Assembly: GCA_937858705.1 (NCBI GenBank)
Contig: CALLZM010000006.1
Span: forward strand, 1 to 64,000
Direction of reading: 5' to 3'
Origin: an uncultured Candidatus Saccharibacteria bacterium
Lineage (GTDB): Bacteria > Patescibacteriota > Saccharimonadia > Saccharimonadales > Saccharimonadaceae
DNA length: 64,000 nucleotides
Below are positions 18,662-26,881 of this stretch, piece by piece; the stretch's first letter is position 1; every line of letters starts with the position of its first letter. A program made the translations under genes and the position numbers. Under the pieces are notes generated by a model. It was not told where the DNA came from. It saw nothing but the letters and a program-made list of their open reading frames with translations, and did no database searches.

Positions 18662-19294
18662 CTATACTCTATCCAGCACTTGGTCGGTATCTATAATTAC
18701 TTCGTGCTTGTTGTTGATGATCTCGCTGATAAATTTGTCTCGAACGCTGAGACGGTAATAAAATTCGTCGTAAGTCATTTGCGAATAATGCAATTCGCGG
18801 GCTTCTTCTTTTTCGATTTCATCGATGAGTAGCTTGAGTTTTACAGTAGGTATCGCACCGACAATTAGTAAATCGACTGGGCTAGCAGAGCCATCGACAA
18901 GTGCCCCCGCGATGACAACCACTCGAAGCGCTTTGATATTGAGAAGTTTTTTCGTCCATGATGGAGCTTTAGCGTCACTTGCCTGTTCACTTTTGGAAAC
19001 AGTGCGCTGCGCGCCACTCGTGCCTGCAAATATTTCACGGAACGGACTATAGTGTTCGTATCGCTGGTTTACTTCATAGTATAGCTTGTTGTCGGCATTA
19101 TCGCTGGTTATGACACCAACGCTCAACATATTAGATAACTCTCGTCGCACTGAATTGATTTGTTCATCAATAAGTCGAGTAATCTCTCGTACATAAAACG
19201 CCTTGCCAGGATTATTGAAAAATAAATTCAACAACTTTACTCGTGTCTTCGAGCTGAACAATCCATCGATAGTAGTTACCTCTTTTTTCGTCAT
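18662..19294 (-). CDS. Winged-helix protein with a nucleotidyltransferase-like C-terminal domain
   Basis: 210 aa from ATG 19294 (a GTG directly precedes it). Residues 5-75 form a winged helix like ArsR/MarR proteins (SSKTRVKLLNLFFNNPGKAFYVREITRLI). Residues about 110-205 include VVVIAGALVDGSASPVDLLIVG, which recalls the GS-x-D-x-D/E core of minimal nucleotidyltransferases (MNT), and a helical end. In the MNT core a second acidic residue normally follows D; here PVDLLIVG supplies one. Such fusions occur in archaea and CPR. It may be a DNA-binding regulator controlled by, or modifying, a partner; no HEPN partner is adjacent. Confidence 0.7.
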   Translation of the reverse strand: MTKKEVTTIDGLFSSKTRVKLLNLFFNNPGKAFYVREITRLIDEQINSVRRELSNMLSVGVITSDNADNKLYYEVNQRYEHYSPFREIFAGTSGAQRTVSKSEQASDAKAPSWTKKLLNIKALRVVVIAGALVDGSASPVDLLIVGAIPTVKLKLLIDEIEKEEARELHYSQMTYDEFYYRLSVRDKFISEIINNKHEVIIDTDQVLDRV

Positions 19295-19318
19295 CACTAT
19301 ATTTAGGGTATCACATTG

Positions 19319-20200
19319 TTATTCATTTTTCGATAGTTGCATGGCGCAATAGTGCTCAGCGTCTTCGAGCGTAGCCCATTCTATATAAGAATTCCTTCGA
19401 AACCAAGTCATTTGTCGCTTCGCTAGCCGCCAGTCGCTAAGAGCAACTAGTTGCTTTGCTCTTTCTATATCATATTCGCCTGCCAAATATCCTTTTACAA
19501 GATGATATACATTGCCTGTCATGGCCTGGCTTTCCCACCCATATCGCTCCGCCAAAATAGTTGCCTCATTCACAACACCTTCAGAAAACATTTGTTCAAC
19601 CCTGAACTCCATTCTTGTTCGAAGCACTGTTTTCTGTGTAGATATTGCTACAACAATACAATTATCGATTGGCTCTTCTCTTCTCTTACCGCTTATGTTT
19701 TTTCGTTCAATTGCTCGGATGAGAAATCGCTTATTGCGTGTATTTTCGGGCAGATTTATGTTGTTTTTATGACAATAATACTGCAACTCCTCTATACTCC
19801 ATGATTCCATCGCTTTCCGTAAAGACGCACTCTTTTCACCCACAAATGAAAAATCGAAAACAATACTGTCAACATACAGACCTGTACCGCCTGCGAGGAG
19901 TGGCATTTTGCCTCTCGATCGTATATCCGCTATCTTCTCCGTGGCATAGCTTTTAAAATCAGAGACGCTAAACTCATCACCAGGATTTACTATATCGAGC
20001 CCCCAGTGCTGTATACCGTCTTGCTCTTCAAGCGAAGGCTTGGCAGTACCAATATCCATACCTTTATAAATAGTCCGGCTATCAGCGCAGATGATTTCAC
20101 CATCAAACCTCTTTGCCAACTGAATAGCCAAAGAGGTTTTACCGCTCGCCGTCGGCCCAACAAGTACGAGCAGTGGCTTATCCTTATTGCGTTTGTGCAT
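19319..20200 (-). CDS. miaA: tRNA dimethylallyltransferase
   Basis: 293 aa from ATG 20200 (a TTG five codons upstream is possible). The enzyme adds an isopentenyl group to A37 of tRNAs reading UNN codons. Visible: P-loop LVGPTASGKTSLA, the substrate-binding block ICADSRTIYKGMDIGTAKPS, PLLAGGTGLYVDSIV, and the tRNA-binding RQMTWFRRN near the C-terminus. It overlaps the end of the upstream HAD gene, indicating an operon with both nucleotidase genes. Confidence 0.95.
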   Translation of the reverse strand: MHKRNKDKPLLVLVGPTASGKTSLAIQLAKRFDGEIICADSRTIYKGMDIGTAKPSLEEQDGIQHWGLDIVNPGDEFSVSDFKSYATEKIADIRSRGKMPLLAGGTGLYVDSIVFDFSFVGEKSASLRKAMESWSIEELQYYCHKNNINLPENTRNKRFLIRAIERKNISGKRREEPIDNCIVVAISTQKTVLRTRMEFRVEQMFSEGVVNEATILAERYGWESQAMTGNVYHLVKGYLAGEYDIERAKQLVALSDWRLAKRQMTWFRRNSYIEWATLEDAEHYCAMQLSKNE

Positions 20201-20816
20201 CTTGCTTGACTGCAATTCTCTCGATCTCTTTCTCTACTTCGTCCCAACTCGTACAGCGGCTCACTCGCTCTGGCAAAGTATCAGCCTGATTCCAGCTGTA
20301 ATCGCCAAAGAGTATCGCGTGCCGCCCCGATTCTGCTACGGCCAAGCAGTGCTTCAGTTGATCATCAACCAATATGTCAGCATCAACTTGCGTAATGAGG
20401 TCCGCCTTCGTCACTGCATGAGAGTCATCCGTAAAACTATCCCAAATACCAGCGAAAAAAATACGATCTTGATGAAAAATATTCGGAAAATGGTACTCTA
20501 TCCAGAGCAGAGTATCCTCCTTATGCGCAAGCTTTCGTGCTGTTGCGACCATTAGCTCATGACTCTTTGATAACCGCCTCAACGATTCATACGCACCACC
20601 GATATGGTTATAGTGTTGAATAATTCCTGATGCGTCATATATCTTACTCCGCTCAAGAAGTTCGTTATGGTCGATATTCCACATCTTAGCCCAATGCTCA
20701 TCATAGTCATCTACTGTTAGGTTTGTCCCCCATCGTTCGTTACTAAAAGCAATGAATCCTGGAGCACTCTCAGCTAGTACATCGTCGACATCAATCGCAA
20801 TTGCTAATCGCTTCAT
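20184..20816 (-). CDS. HAD-family 5'(3')-deoxyribonucleotidase-like protein (copy 2)
   Basis: 210 aa. HAD motif I is IAIDVDDVLAES (both catalytic Asp present), motif II lies around VATARKL, and motif IV is DILVDDQ. The pattern is that of the NT5C group, which dephosphorylates nucleoside monophosphates; substrate unknown. It overlaps the paralogue upstream by four bases and miaA downstream. The two copies share the order of motifs but are clearly diverged. Confidence 0.78.
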   Translation of the reverse strand: MKRLAIAIDVDDVLAESAPGFIAFSNERWGTNLTVDDYDEHWAKMWNIDHNELLERSKIYDASGIIQHYNHIGGAYESLRRLSKSHELMVATARKLAHKEDTLLWIEYHFPNIFHQDRIFFAGIWDSFTDDSHAVTKADLITQVDADILVDDQLKHCLAVAESGRHAILFGDYSWNQADTLPERVSRCTSWDEVEKEIERIAVKQDAQTQ

Positions 20817-21418
20817 GCTTTTACTCCCATAGATGCTTCAACTTCATCAATTACTTCCTTCACGGCCGTCCAATCATCGCAGCGCACAACACTATCATCA
20901 GATGATTCCCCTACTCGATTCCATGGGTAATTACCAAACCATACCAAATGCTGTACGCCGCACTCTCTTGCGGTTCGCAGATGTTTTATATTATCGTCAA
21001 TCAATATGTCTGCGCCAATGGCTTTGCACACTTCGCCCTTTGAGCCGGTCCATCCAAGAAATTCCATAGAAGTGAACACTCCTGGTAATTCTCGGCCAAG
21101 TAATGTCTCCGTATATTCGCGCTCGCTTTCCTGACGCGCTGTTACTACATGAAGTTCATGGCGTAAGGCAAGTTGTTGTAAAATGTGCTTCTCAATGACC
21201 CCTGGCTTCAGCCCCTTATATGCATCTTCTTGTGTTAGCTTCGCCAGTCGCGCTATTACTTCATCGTGCGCTGCGCCCCACATGTGATCATCTGGAGTGT
21301 GAGATTTTTCAAGAGTAACGGCTGTGCCGTATCTCATATTGTATGCTCGTACTAAAAATTGTGTTGTCGGTATCAATACATCGTCACAATCTATTGCAAT
21401 CACCAGTCTTTTAGCCAT
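20813..21418 (-). CDS. HAD-family 5'(3')-deoxyribonucleotidase-like protein (copy 1)
   Basis: 201 aa. Motif I is IAIDCDDVLIPTT, motif II VVTARQES, motif IV DILIDDN. It is the upstream member of a tandem pair with 20184-20816 (ATGA overlap), and its own start is four bases after the thrS stop. The duplication suggests two related substrates or a heterodimer. Assignment as a nucleotidase is by motif resemblance. Confidence 0.78.
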   Translation of the reverse strand: MAKRLVIAIDCDDVLIPTTQFLVRAYNMRYGTAVTLEKSHTPDDHMWGAAHDEVIARLAKLTQEDAYKGLKPGVIEKHILQQLALRHELHVVTARQESEREYTETLLGRELPGVFTSMEFLGWTGSKGEVCKAIGADILIDDNIKHLRTARECGVQHLVWFGNYPWNRVGESSDDSVVRCDDWTAVKEVIDEVEASMGVKA

Positions 21419-21421
21419 GCT

Positions 21422-23233
21422 CTATAGTCCTTTCAGATACTCAGCCAATTGGTCTAGTGCCACTTTTTCCTCGCCGCTTTGTGTACGCACGCTCACCTCA
21501 CGGGCTTCCTTGTCTTTTGGCCCGACAATTAGCTGAACGGGGATTTTCATCGCTGTAGCCTCGCGAATTTTTTTGCCCAAGGACTCGTTTCGCATATCTG
21601 TTGTAAATCTGACTTCATTGTATTTGACTGGTTTCATCAGCACCACCTCTGATAAAATCGTTGTAATCTCCTCAACATAGTCGTTTACCGTGTCGTTGAT
21701 AGTCAAAATACGCACCTGTTCTGGCGCCGCCCAAAATGGGAACCAACCCCCCGTATGTTCGATAAACACGCTCAGAAACCGCTCGATTGACCCGAGCAAT
21801 GCACAGTGAATCATCACCGGAGAAGCTTTTTCTCCACCCTCAGCCGCGTATTCCAGTCCAAACCGCTCTGGCTGTACAAAGTCGAGCTGCACCGTCGCTA
21901 CTTGATGTTCACGACCAATCGCATCGGTTGCCATAAAATCAATTTTTGGACCATAAAATGCCGCCTCGCCGTCTTGCTCAAAGAAATCAAGACTATTCAT
22001 TTCGACCGCCTGCTTCAATTGCGCCTGTGCCGAACTCCATAGCTCTGGATCGCCCAGGTACGCATCCGAATCATCACGATAACTCAGTCGCACCCGAAGA
22101 TTCATGCCAATTGTTTCATAGAGCTCACGAGCCGATGTAAGAAGATTATTGATCTCTTGTTCTATTTGATCAGCTCGACAAAATACATGACTGTCATCTT
22201 GCGTCAACGACCGCACACGGTTCAACCCGCCAAGTTCACCCGTCTTTTCATCACGATAATCTGTTGTTGTCTCCAAAAACCGCACCGGCATATCGCGATA
22301 GCTTCGTGGCTTTGATGCAAATATTTGCGTATGATGCGGACAGTTCATTGGCTTCAGTGCCATTTCGTCGCTGGTTTCCTGACTTTTTACCAAAAATAGT
22401 TCGTCGCCAAACTTTGCCCAATGCCCACTCGTTTCGTACAGCTCTTTTTTGGTAATATGCGGCGTCCACACTTTTTCAAATCCATATGCCTGTCTGAGCT
22501 GGTTTGAGTACTGCGCCATGAGGTCGCGTAGCACTGTACCGCGCGGCGTAAAAAGCGGTAAACCAACACCAACTAGCTGAGATGTCGTGTACAGTTCAAG
22601 TTCCTTCCCCAATTTGCGATGGTCGCGCTGCTTCGCGAGCTCCAACATCTGTAAGTGTGCGTCTAGCTCGTCTTGCGCAGCAAACGCCACCCCATACAAC
22701 CGCTGCATTTGCGGGTTCTTTTCGTTGCCGCGCCAGTAGGCACCGGCGACGCGCATGAGTTTGAATGCACCAATATCACTGGTATTTTCAACATGCGGCC
22801 CACGGCAAAGGTCAGTAAAAGTACCATTTATATAGAACGATACCTCTTCGAGCGCGCTATCACCATCAGCAATCGTGCCCATCTCAGCCGCATCCAAGTC
22901 TTTTGCTACTGTCGTTCCAGCCCGCTTCAAATCGTTCAGCAGCTCTGCCTTGTACGGCTGTTTCGCCTCTTCTGCCCAGCCAATTGCTTCATCAATAGGC
23001 TTGAGCGATTTCACAAACTCTTGCTTTTCAGCGATAATCCGCCGCATGGTTTTTTCTATTTTGCCAAATTGCTGCTCACTGATCTTCGTTTCTCCGAGGT
23101 CGATGTCATAGTAAAACCCATTCTCGACCACTGGCCCCACGCCAAATTTCGCCTCCGGCCACAGTCGCTGGACCGCCGCCGCCATAATATGCGCCAAGCT
23201 GTGCCGCATGGCATGTAGTTGTTCATCATTCAT
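21422..23233 (-). CDS. thrS: Threonyl-tRNA synthetase without N-terminal TGS domain
   Basis: 603 aa. It begins directly at the N2 editing-like domain (RHSLAHIMAAAVQ, zinc/editing histidines) and lacks the ~60-residue TGS domain of E. coli ThrS. The class II core shows LVGVGLPLFTPRGT, NCPHHTQIF with the zinc ligands, RDEKTGELGGLNRVR and the GSIERFLSVF block, and an anticodon-binding domain closes the protein (RILTINDTVNDYVEE). The ATG at 23233 follows TATACT by exactly six bases, so the mRNA is predicted leaderless. The gene leads thrS-HAD-HAD-miaA. Confidence 0.96.
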   Translation of the reverse strand: MNDEQLHAMRHSLAHIMAAAVQRLWPEAKFGVGPVVENGFYYDIDLGETKISEQQFGKIEKTMRRIIAEKQEFVKSLKPIDEAIGWAEEAKQPYKAELLNDLKRAGTTVAKDLDAAEMGTIADGDSALEEVSFYINGTFTDLCRGPHVENTSDIGAFKLMRVAGAYWRGNEKNPQMQRLYGVAFAAQDELDAHLQMLELAKQRDHRKLGKELELYTTSQLVGVGLPLFTPRGTVLRDLMAQYSNQLRQAYGFEKVWTPHITKKELYETSGHWAKFGDELFLVKSQETSDEMALKPMNCPHHTQIFASKPRSYRDMPVRFLETTTDYRDEKTGELGGLNRVRSLTQDDSHVFCRADQIEQEINNLLTSARELYETIGMNLRVRLSYRDDSDAYLGDPELWSSAQAQLKQAVEMNSLDFFEQDGEAAFYGPKIDFMATDAIGREHQVATVQLDFVQPERFGLEYAAEGGEKASPVMIHCALLGSIERFLSVFIEHTGGWFPFWAAPEQVRILTINDTVNDYVEEITTILSEVVLMKPVKYNEVRFTTDMRNESLGKKIREATAMKIPVQLIVGPKDKEAREVSVRTQSGEEKVALDQLAEYLKGL

Positions 23234-23292
23234 ACCTATAGTATACCACTTATTGCGCTCATTGCCTCTGTCTGATATGATACATAGTATCT

Positions 23293-23369
23293 GGGTGATT
23301 AGCTCATTTGGCTAGAGCGCCTCATTGACGTTGAGGAGGTGAGAGGTTCAAATCCTCTATCGCCCACCA
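23293..23369 (+). tRNA. tRNA-Val (GAC)
   Basis: Acceptor GGGTGAT/ATCGCCC, anticodon stem CCTCA/TGAGG around loop TTGACGT giving GAC; T-arm GAGAGGTTCAAATCCTCT; CCA encoded. Confidence 0.96.
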
Positions 23370-23392
23370 GATTAGGATTTTTTCCGGAATTA

Positions 23393-23420
23393 CCGCCCAT
23401 TGGGGCGGTTTTTTCTTTTC
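23393..23420 (+). terminator. Terminator of tRNA-Val
   Basis: CCGCCC (23393-23398) pairs with GGGCGG (23403-23408), followed by a six-T run. Confidence 0.85.
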
Positions 23421-23511
23421 CACCAACCCACCAACAGTTTTCCACATGAAAATATCTCTGTTTTTACGATAAATATGCGTACTGTGATATATACTCTAAA
23501 CATAAGCACTA

Positions 23512-23540
23512 TTGACTTTTTATGCCAAGTGTGATAGACT
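23512..23540 (+). promoter_or_regulatory. Promoter with leaderless arrangement
   Basis: TTGACT (23512-23517), 17-nt spacer, TAGACT (23535-23540), then six bases to the ATG at 23547. The upstream bases 23421-23511 show nothing else recognisable. Confidence 0.65.
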
Positions 23541-23546
23541 AAAAGT

Positions 23547-23651
23547 ATGAAGATAGATACTACTACTTCAGCATTAGAACTCTGCCATATCGGCTACGAG
23601 TTTAACTGCGCCTGGGACGAAGTAAAAAAGCACACCAGGTCTCGAGCTAGA
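23547..23651 (+). CDS. Small ORF, 34 aa, possibly leaderless
   Basis: The frame begins MKIDTTTSALELC and ends KKHTRFSS, with two cysteines, and is not recognised. Its ATG stands exactly six bases after a -10 hexamer under a well-formed promoter, the same layout as xer, sortase and ychF in this window, which is the main reason for calling it. About 100 bases follow before the hairpin at 23761, without another gene; the transcript may also act as an RNA. No homologue is known to me. Confidence 0.45.
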
Positions 23652-23760
23652 TAGTTCCTCCCTGACAACCCTATCGGTTCAGCGAGAAGCTATACCCTGT
23701 TACTACTATTGCGCTACCCCCGTAGGTAAAACGCGCATAAGATTAGCTTATTTTGGTAAT

Positions 23761-23784
23761 ACAAGAGCCCTCTCGGGCTCTTGT
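23761..23784. terminator. Hairpin between the small ORF and the glycosyltransferase gene
   Basis: ACAAGAGCCC and GGGCTCTTGT arms with a TCTC loop. It lies just after the glycosyltransferase stop on the minus strand and could end transcription from both sides; the T run is weak. Confidence 0.65.
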
Positions 23785-23787
23785 ATG

Positions 23788-25428
23788 TTACGCTGTATCT
23801 TTTACTTCTGCTTTTTCTGTTACATCGAACTTATCGAGATATTTTCCAAACATAAGATGCGTCTGGGCATTTAAAGCAGACACTGCGCTATATCCTATCG
23901 AAGTAAATGGCAGGAGGACCCACTGAACCACCATACCGAGGGTTCTCGTACGGCGATATCGCTTCGGCCGCGGCGGAAGCATCTTTAGCGTCAAAAAAAC
24001 CGTCACGAATATACCTATCATCGCCCATTGCTGAATCTGGCCAATCGTTGCTGGTAGATTGTGAACCACTATCTGATGAGCTGCATCTGGATTGATGATA
24101 AGGGGTATCCAGCCACCTATCGCCACAACAATAGCAATGGTAGCCAGAGTAACATGGCTATCAATCAAGCGCATAAATCGCGCCACCCCAGGCCAAAATG
24201 GCGAAGTTCGCTTACTGGTAAACACTCGCTCAGCCACAAACGGCACATCTGACGCACCATAAGCCCAGCGGCGAAGTTGTTTGAACTGCGCAACCAAAGT
24301 ACCCTTTAGAGAGCCCGTCATAACGGCATCTTGATACACCGGTACATGAATTGGCACTACACTGTAATTCCCCTTGAAAAAGAAATAGCTCCGCCAATAC
24401 TGGTGTCCGTCTTCAACGATACTCCTCGTGCTCCAATACCCCATTTCGCTCAGTGCGTCCATCGGTTGTGAATGTGCAGCGAAATTCCTTAGCTGATGTT
24501 GACGCATAGAGCTCACGACCGTCCAAAACGAATTACCAGTTGCGATGACTCGCATAGGTGCTGGTGCGTCCCAAATATTGCTGAAATACAGTGCAATCGG
24601 CTGATATGACAAATGCTTTCGGTCTTGATGGACAATAAATTCATACGCCACATAGTCAAAATACGACTGATGCGGCTTATTATCACAGTCAAGCGTCGTC
24701 ACAATCACTTTTGAAAAATCGATAGATTGCCCGGCAACCCACTGCTCTGCGTGCTTGGCGGCATAAGTGATGTTCGCCCCCTTGCCTATCACTTCGCCCG
24801 GCAAATTGGCTGGATGCTCAACAGTCATAAATGCATAAAACTGCTTCTGATACTTTTTCTGAAGGCGCTTGGCGGTCTGCTTGATGTCTGCACCGCCTCG
24901 TTCTTCATAGGCAAACACCATGATCATCTTTTTACTATCGGCACTACCAGAGAGAATCGCCTCCACCGTTGGCTCTATCACTTCATACGGCTCGTTGTAT
25001 GCTGGCATAACGATAAGGTGAAATAGCTCAGACGGCTTGGGGTAGCTGTCTGGTGTAGCCAGTAGCTGCTGAATGTTGTCATAGTGCACCTTTTCATCAC
25101 TAAATTGGAGCTGTTGCCTCGATAATCGTTGCTTGGCTGCCTCTGGATACTCCAGATCATTCAACCGTGCCGACCAATCAACTCGCTGCGCTCGCTGTAA
25201 ACGCTTATAGCCAATATATGAGTGATATGCTATGCCAGCTGCCTTAAATACCATTGTAATAATAAGAAGCAGAATAAATATCGAAGCAATAAATGGATCA
25301 AAGATAGACAAAATAAGGAGTGTTAGCAACATGCCATAGCTCAATGCGCCAGGTACAATCTCGAAAAATCGGTAAAATGGAGTCCGCTTACCAAGTGGGA
25401 GTTCGAGATCGTCCTTCTGTGTCGTCAT
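23788..25428 (-). CDS. Family 2 glycosyltransferase, processive type
   Basis: 546 aa. Two membrane helices (about residues 28-68) are followed by the GT-A domain with VMPAYNEP, TLDCDNKP (the DxD for nucleotide sugar and metal), the EDGH acid/base region and QLRRW, the Q-x-x-RW motif of processive polymerases such as hyaluronan or cellulose synthases. C-terminal helices (about 420-520) complete the channel-like arrangement. This suggests synthesis of an exported glycan at the cell surface; the sugar cannot be read from sequence. Its start is one base after the stop of the upstream small membrane gene, so the two probably form an operon. No acceptor or modifying genes are adjacent. Confidence 0.85.
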   Translation of the reverse strand: MTTQKDDLELPLGKRTPFYRFFEIVPGALSYGMLLTLLILSIFDPFIASIFILLLIITMVFKAAGIAYHSYIGYKRLQRAQRVDWSARLNDLEYPEAAKQRLSRQQLQFSDEKVHYDNIQQLLATPDSYPKPSELFHLIVMPAYNEPYEVIEPTVEAILSGSADSKKMIMVFAYEERGGADIKQTAKRLQKKYQKQFYAFMTVEHPANLPGEVIGKGANITYAAKHAEQWVAGQSIDFSKVIVTTLDCDNKPHQSYFDYVAYEFIVHQDRKHLSYQPIALYFSNIWDAPAPMRVIATGNSFWTVVSSMRQHQLRNFAAHSQPMDALSEMGYWSTRSIVEDGHQYWRSYFFFKGNYSVVPIHVPVYQDAVMTGSLKGTLVAQFKQLRRWAYGASDVPFVAERVFTSKRTSPFWPGVARFMRLIDSHVTLATIAIVVAIGGWIPLIINPDAAHQIVVHNLPATIGQIQQWAMIGIFVTVFLTLKMLPPRPKRYRRTRTLGMVVQWVLLPFTSIGYSAVSALNAQTHLMFGKYLDKFDVTEKAEVKDTA

Positions 25429-25429
25429 A

Positions 25430-25804
25430 TTACAAAAAAGCCAGCTGGGTTACAGACTTAAACATGATAAATGCAATGACGAGTAGCGCCATAGTAGAGT
25501 ATCCGAAGATTATACCAGCGTTTCGACTCTCGTAATTGTATAGCTTGGCCATAATCAACAAGTGACCTATAGTTACTAAAACACCAAATATCGAGAAAAT
25601 GTAGAGATAAGTCCATTGGTTGCGATAAAAGTGCGATTCCCCTATTCCTGAATATTGAACCACTACCTGAATATCGCTACTTTGAATCGACAATAAGGTA
25701 ACAGCGGTATATACAATACCGACTATGAGTACTCCCAGCATAAGCCCGCGAAACCCGCGGTCTGACATGATGAGCTTGAATGATTGTTTGAATTCCTTAA
25801 TCAT
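25430..25804 (-). CDS. Small membrane protein upstream of the glycosyltransferase
   Basis: 124 aa with three predicted membrane helices (about 19-38, 65-85 and 99-118) and an extracytoplasmic loop between the first two. It abuts the glycosyltransferase gene, so it may be a subunit or stabiliser of that enzyme. No known domain is recognised. Confidence 0.7.
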   Translation of the reverse strand: MIKEFKQSFKLIMSDRGFRGLMLGVLIVGIVYTAVTLLSIQSSDIQVVVQYSGIGESHFYRNQWTYLYIFSIFGVLVTIGHLLIMAKLYNYESRNAGIIFGYSTMALLVIAFIMFKSVTQLAFL

Positions 25805-25811
25805 ATATATT

Positions 25812-25887
25812 TGGAGCCGTCTGCCGGGATTGAACCGGCGACCTACACGTTACGAATGTGTCGCTCTACCAACTGAGCTAAGACGGC
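25812..25887 (-). tRNA. tRNA-Thr (CGU)
   Basis: Acceptor GCCGTCT/AGACGGC, discriminator T, CCA encoded. The anticodon loop TTCGTAA gives CGU; the closing pair of the anticodon stem (A31-C39) is a mismatch. D-arm AGCTCAGTTGGTAGAGC and T-arm GCCGGTTCAATCCCGGC are canonical. Confidence 0.92.
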
Positions 25888-25978
25888 AACGCCTCTTGAT
25901 TATTATAGCAGAGATGGGGAGATTGGGTACAGTTTCTTTGATGTCTGATCGGATATCGCTTCGCTCTTCTGCTCATTT

Positions 25979-26066
25979 GCGAAAGAAAATACCTTCGGTG
26001 CTTTCTTTCGCTTCATTCGCTCCACCGAACCGGCGATTACGGAGCTAAAGCTCCTATCGCCGGTTC
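25979..26066. repeat. Cluster of inverted repeats between two tRNA genes
   Basis: GCGAAAGAAA and TTTCTTTCGC arms lie at about 25979-26010. A second hairpin (26028-26066) has GAACCGGCGAT and ATCGCCGGTTC arms with an inner GGAGC/GCTCC pair. The second resembles a tRNA T-arm sequence (compare the tRNA-Asp at 26140-26155), so it may derive from a tRNA. No gene is convincing in 25888-26082. Confidence 0.5.
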
Positions 26067-26082
26067 GAGCCGCGTCAAAAAT

Positions 26083-26124
26083 GCCAAGAAAATATACCAT
26101 CCAAAGATGGTATATTTTCTTGGC
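26083..26124 (-). terminator. 19-bp terminator hairpin overlapping the CCA of tRNA-Asp
   Basis: On the minus strand GCCAAGAAAATATACCATC pairs perfectly with its complement around a four-base loop and is followed by ATTTTT. The left arm begins inside the tRNA-Asp CCA end, so formation of the hairpin competes with the mature 3' end. Confidence 0.8.
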
Positions 26125-26198
26125 GCGCCCGACCGGATTCGAACCGGCGATCTCCTCCGTGACAGGGAGGCGTGATAGGCCAACTTCACTACGAGCGC
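26121..26198 (-). tRNA. tRNA-Asp (GUC)
   Basis: Acceptor GCGCTCG/CGGGCGC, anticodon loop CTGTCAC giving GUC, T-arm GCCGGTTCGAATCCGGT, CCA encoded. Confidence 0.95.
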
Positions 26199-26286
26199 AT
26201 ATTTTGCTCCTCGTATGATAGCAGTCTTTCACTATAATTGCAACGGTTTACCAGCCTACAAAAGACCTAAGTCCCTCCCCTTTGTC

Positions 26287-26880
26287 TCAGGATTTGTCGT
26301 AGAGTTCTCCGACCTTGTCCCAATGCACGACATTCCACCACGCCTTCAGGTATTCGTCGCGACGATTTTGATAGTCGAGATAGTATGCATGCTCCCAAAT
26401 ATCATTGCCTAAGATCGGCATCGCTTCCCCGCGCACAATAGGACTGTCTTGATTTGCTGTGGTCTTGATAGACAAATCTGGCATAAGCCAGCACCACCCG
26501 CTACCAAAAAGTTTCATCGATGCATCAGTAAATTCATCGACAAACTGCTGAAAACTACCGTATTTTTTCTCTAAAGCCGCCGCCAATTCACCCGTAGGCT
26601 GCCCTCCGCCATGCGGGTGGAGCCATTGCCAAAAGAGGCTGTGATTCAAATGACCACCACCTTGATTGCGAATGGCAGTCTGTAGCTCGTCTGGTATATC
26701 TGATAGCTGGCGAAGAAGCGCTTCTATCGGTAACGCCTCATATTCGGTGCCTTCTATAGCTGCATTCAGCTTTGTGATATACGCCTGATGATGCTTGCTA
26801 TGATGTAGCTCCATTATCCTGCCGCTGATATGCGGCTCGAGCGCCGCAACATCAAATTCGAGCTTTGGTAATTGATGCAT
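26287..26880 (-). CDS. Superoxide dismutase (Fe/Mn family)
   Basis: 197 aa from ATG 26880; a longer in-frame start exists but the family begins near LPKLEFDVAALEPHISG. Metal ligands are visible as His in MELHHSKHH, His in GHLNHSLFW, and Asp/His in DIWEHAYYLDYQ. The enzyme converts superoxide to hydrogen peroxide and oxygen. Presence of SOD suggests tolerance to oxygen at the host surface. The gene starts directly after the foldase gene in the same direction. Fe or Mn preference cannot be fixed by eye. Confidence 0.93.
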   Translation of the reverse strand: MHQLPKLEFDVAALEPHISGRIMELHHSKHHQAYITKLNAAIEGTEYEALPIEALLRQLSDIPDELQTAIRNQGGGHLNHSLFWQWLHPHGGGQPTGELAAALEKKYGSFQQFVDEFTDASMKLFGSGWCWLMPDLSIKTTANQDSPIVRGEAMPILGNDIWEHAYYLDYQNRRDEYLKAWWNVVHWDKVGELYDKS

Positions 26881-26881
26881 A

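Noticed and set aside
23421-23511. DnaA box in TTTTCCACA near 23440
   Set aside because: A single imperfect copy without neighbours.
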